Source: Anaerolineales bacterium
GTDB taxonomy: Bacteria > Chloroflexota > Anaerolineae > Anaerolineales > UBA11858
NCBI GenBank assembly: GCA_015485245.1
Contig: WFTY01000225.1
Location: 1-5,379 of the forward strand
Reading direction: 5' to 3'
Length of the DNA stretch: 5,379 nt
Of this stretch, positions 5,273-5,379 are shown one piece after another. Position 1 is the stretch's first letter, and each line of letters begins with the position of its first letter. A program made the position numbers and the translations under genes. The notes under the pieces are model-generated. The model saw nothing but the letters and a program-made list of their open reading frames with translations. It was not told the DNA's origin and searched no databases.

Positions 5273-5379
5273 ATGGAACAACAACCTTCCCTTAAGCAAT
5301 CCAATGAACAACCCTGGGGCGAAAAAGCCCTGCGCGGATGCAGCAGCCTGGCCCTTGGCCTGTCGGTCGGGGCATTGGC
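5273..5379 (+). CDS. Start of a further gene, possible membrane protein (partial, 35 codons)
   Basis: ATG at 5273 opens a frame that continues to the window edge. It gives MEQQPSLKQSNEQPWGEKA followed by LRGCSSLALGLSVGAL. The first 19 residues are polar and the last 16 hydrophobic, fitting a cytoplasmic N-tail entering a membrane segment, but too little is visible to name a family. A TAA at 5258-5260 limits the start to this ATG or to GTG at 5264. GAGTGAG at 5262-5268 may serve as a weak ribosome site. The gene follows a repeat-filled gap, so it is probably a separate transcription unit. Confidence 0.55.
   Translation, partial: MEQQPSLKQSNEQPWGEKALRGCSSLALGLSVGAL

Noticed and set aside
4711..5304. 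Minus-strand open frame of 197 codons
   Set aside because: It runs antisense through the PH-like gene, both repeat units and the start of the next gene. Its composition (many Arg, Cys, Ser) is typical of a shadow frame.

Overview
The window reads as bacterial chromosome, most likely from Chloroflexota (Anaerolineae or a related class). This rests on family resemblance recalled from memory, not on a search. The pointers are a BTAD/NB-ARC/TPR regulator of the type abundant in that phylum, a short YLSYLIRLWR protein of a kind I associate with the phylum, a lipoprotein trypsin-like protease with a PDZ domain and PPC-like tails, and REP-like palindromes between genes. No rRNA, tRNA, CRISPR array, transposase or phage gene is visible.

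Layout. Positions 2196 down to 1 (minus strand) hold one uninterrupted frame of 732 codons running off the left edge. It encodes the N-terminal part of a large SARP/AfsR-like STAND regulator: winged helix, BTAD, NB-ARC ATPase, start of a TPR region. Positions 2197-2479 form a divergent intergenic region with a good minus-strand promoter (TATAAT) and a pair of identical heptamers 11 bp apart, the spacing known for SARP operators. On the plus strand follow a 70-residue protein (2480-2692), a 585-residue secreted lipoprotein serine protease (2770-4527) and a 133-residue PH-like protein (4609-5010). A fourth plus-strand gene begins at 5273 and leaves the window after 35 codons. The gaps after the protease and after the PH-like gene each start with a perfect 10-bp GC-rich hairpin. 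The 5011-5272 gap also carries a 13-bp-stem palindrome flanked by imperfect direct repeats, and a second REP-like repeat.

How it may work together. The regulator is divergent from a run of same-strand genes: small protein, exported protease, PH-like protein. A testable reading is that it senses a ligand through its STAND module, binds the heptamer pair, and controls its own promoter and possibly the plus-strand genes. The protease would act outside the membrane on damaged or signal proteins. The gene order and the repeat spacing are seen directly; the functional link is inference. I did not find a clearly new system. The most checkable leads are the heptamer pair, the HxH/CxxC motif in the BTAD domain, and the protease's tandem C-terminal domains.
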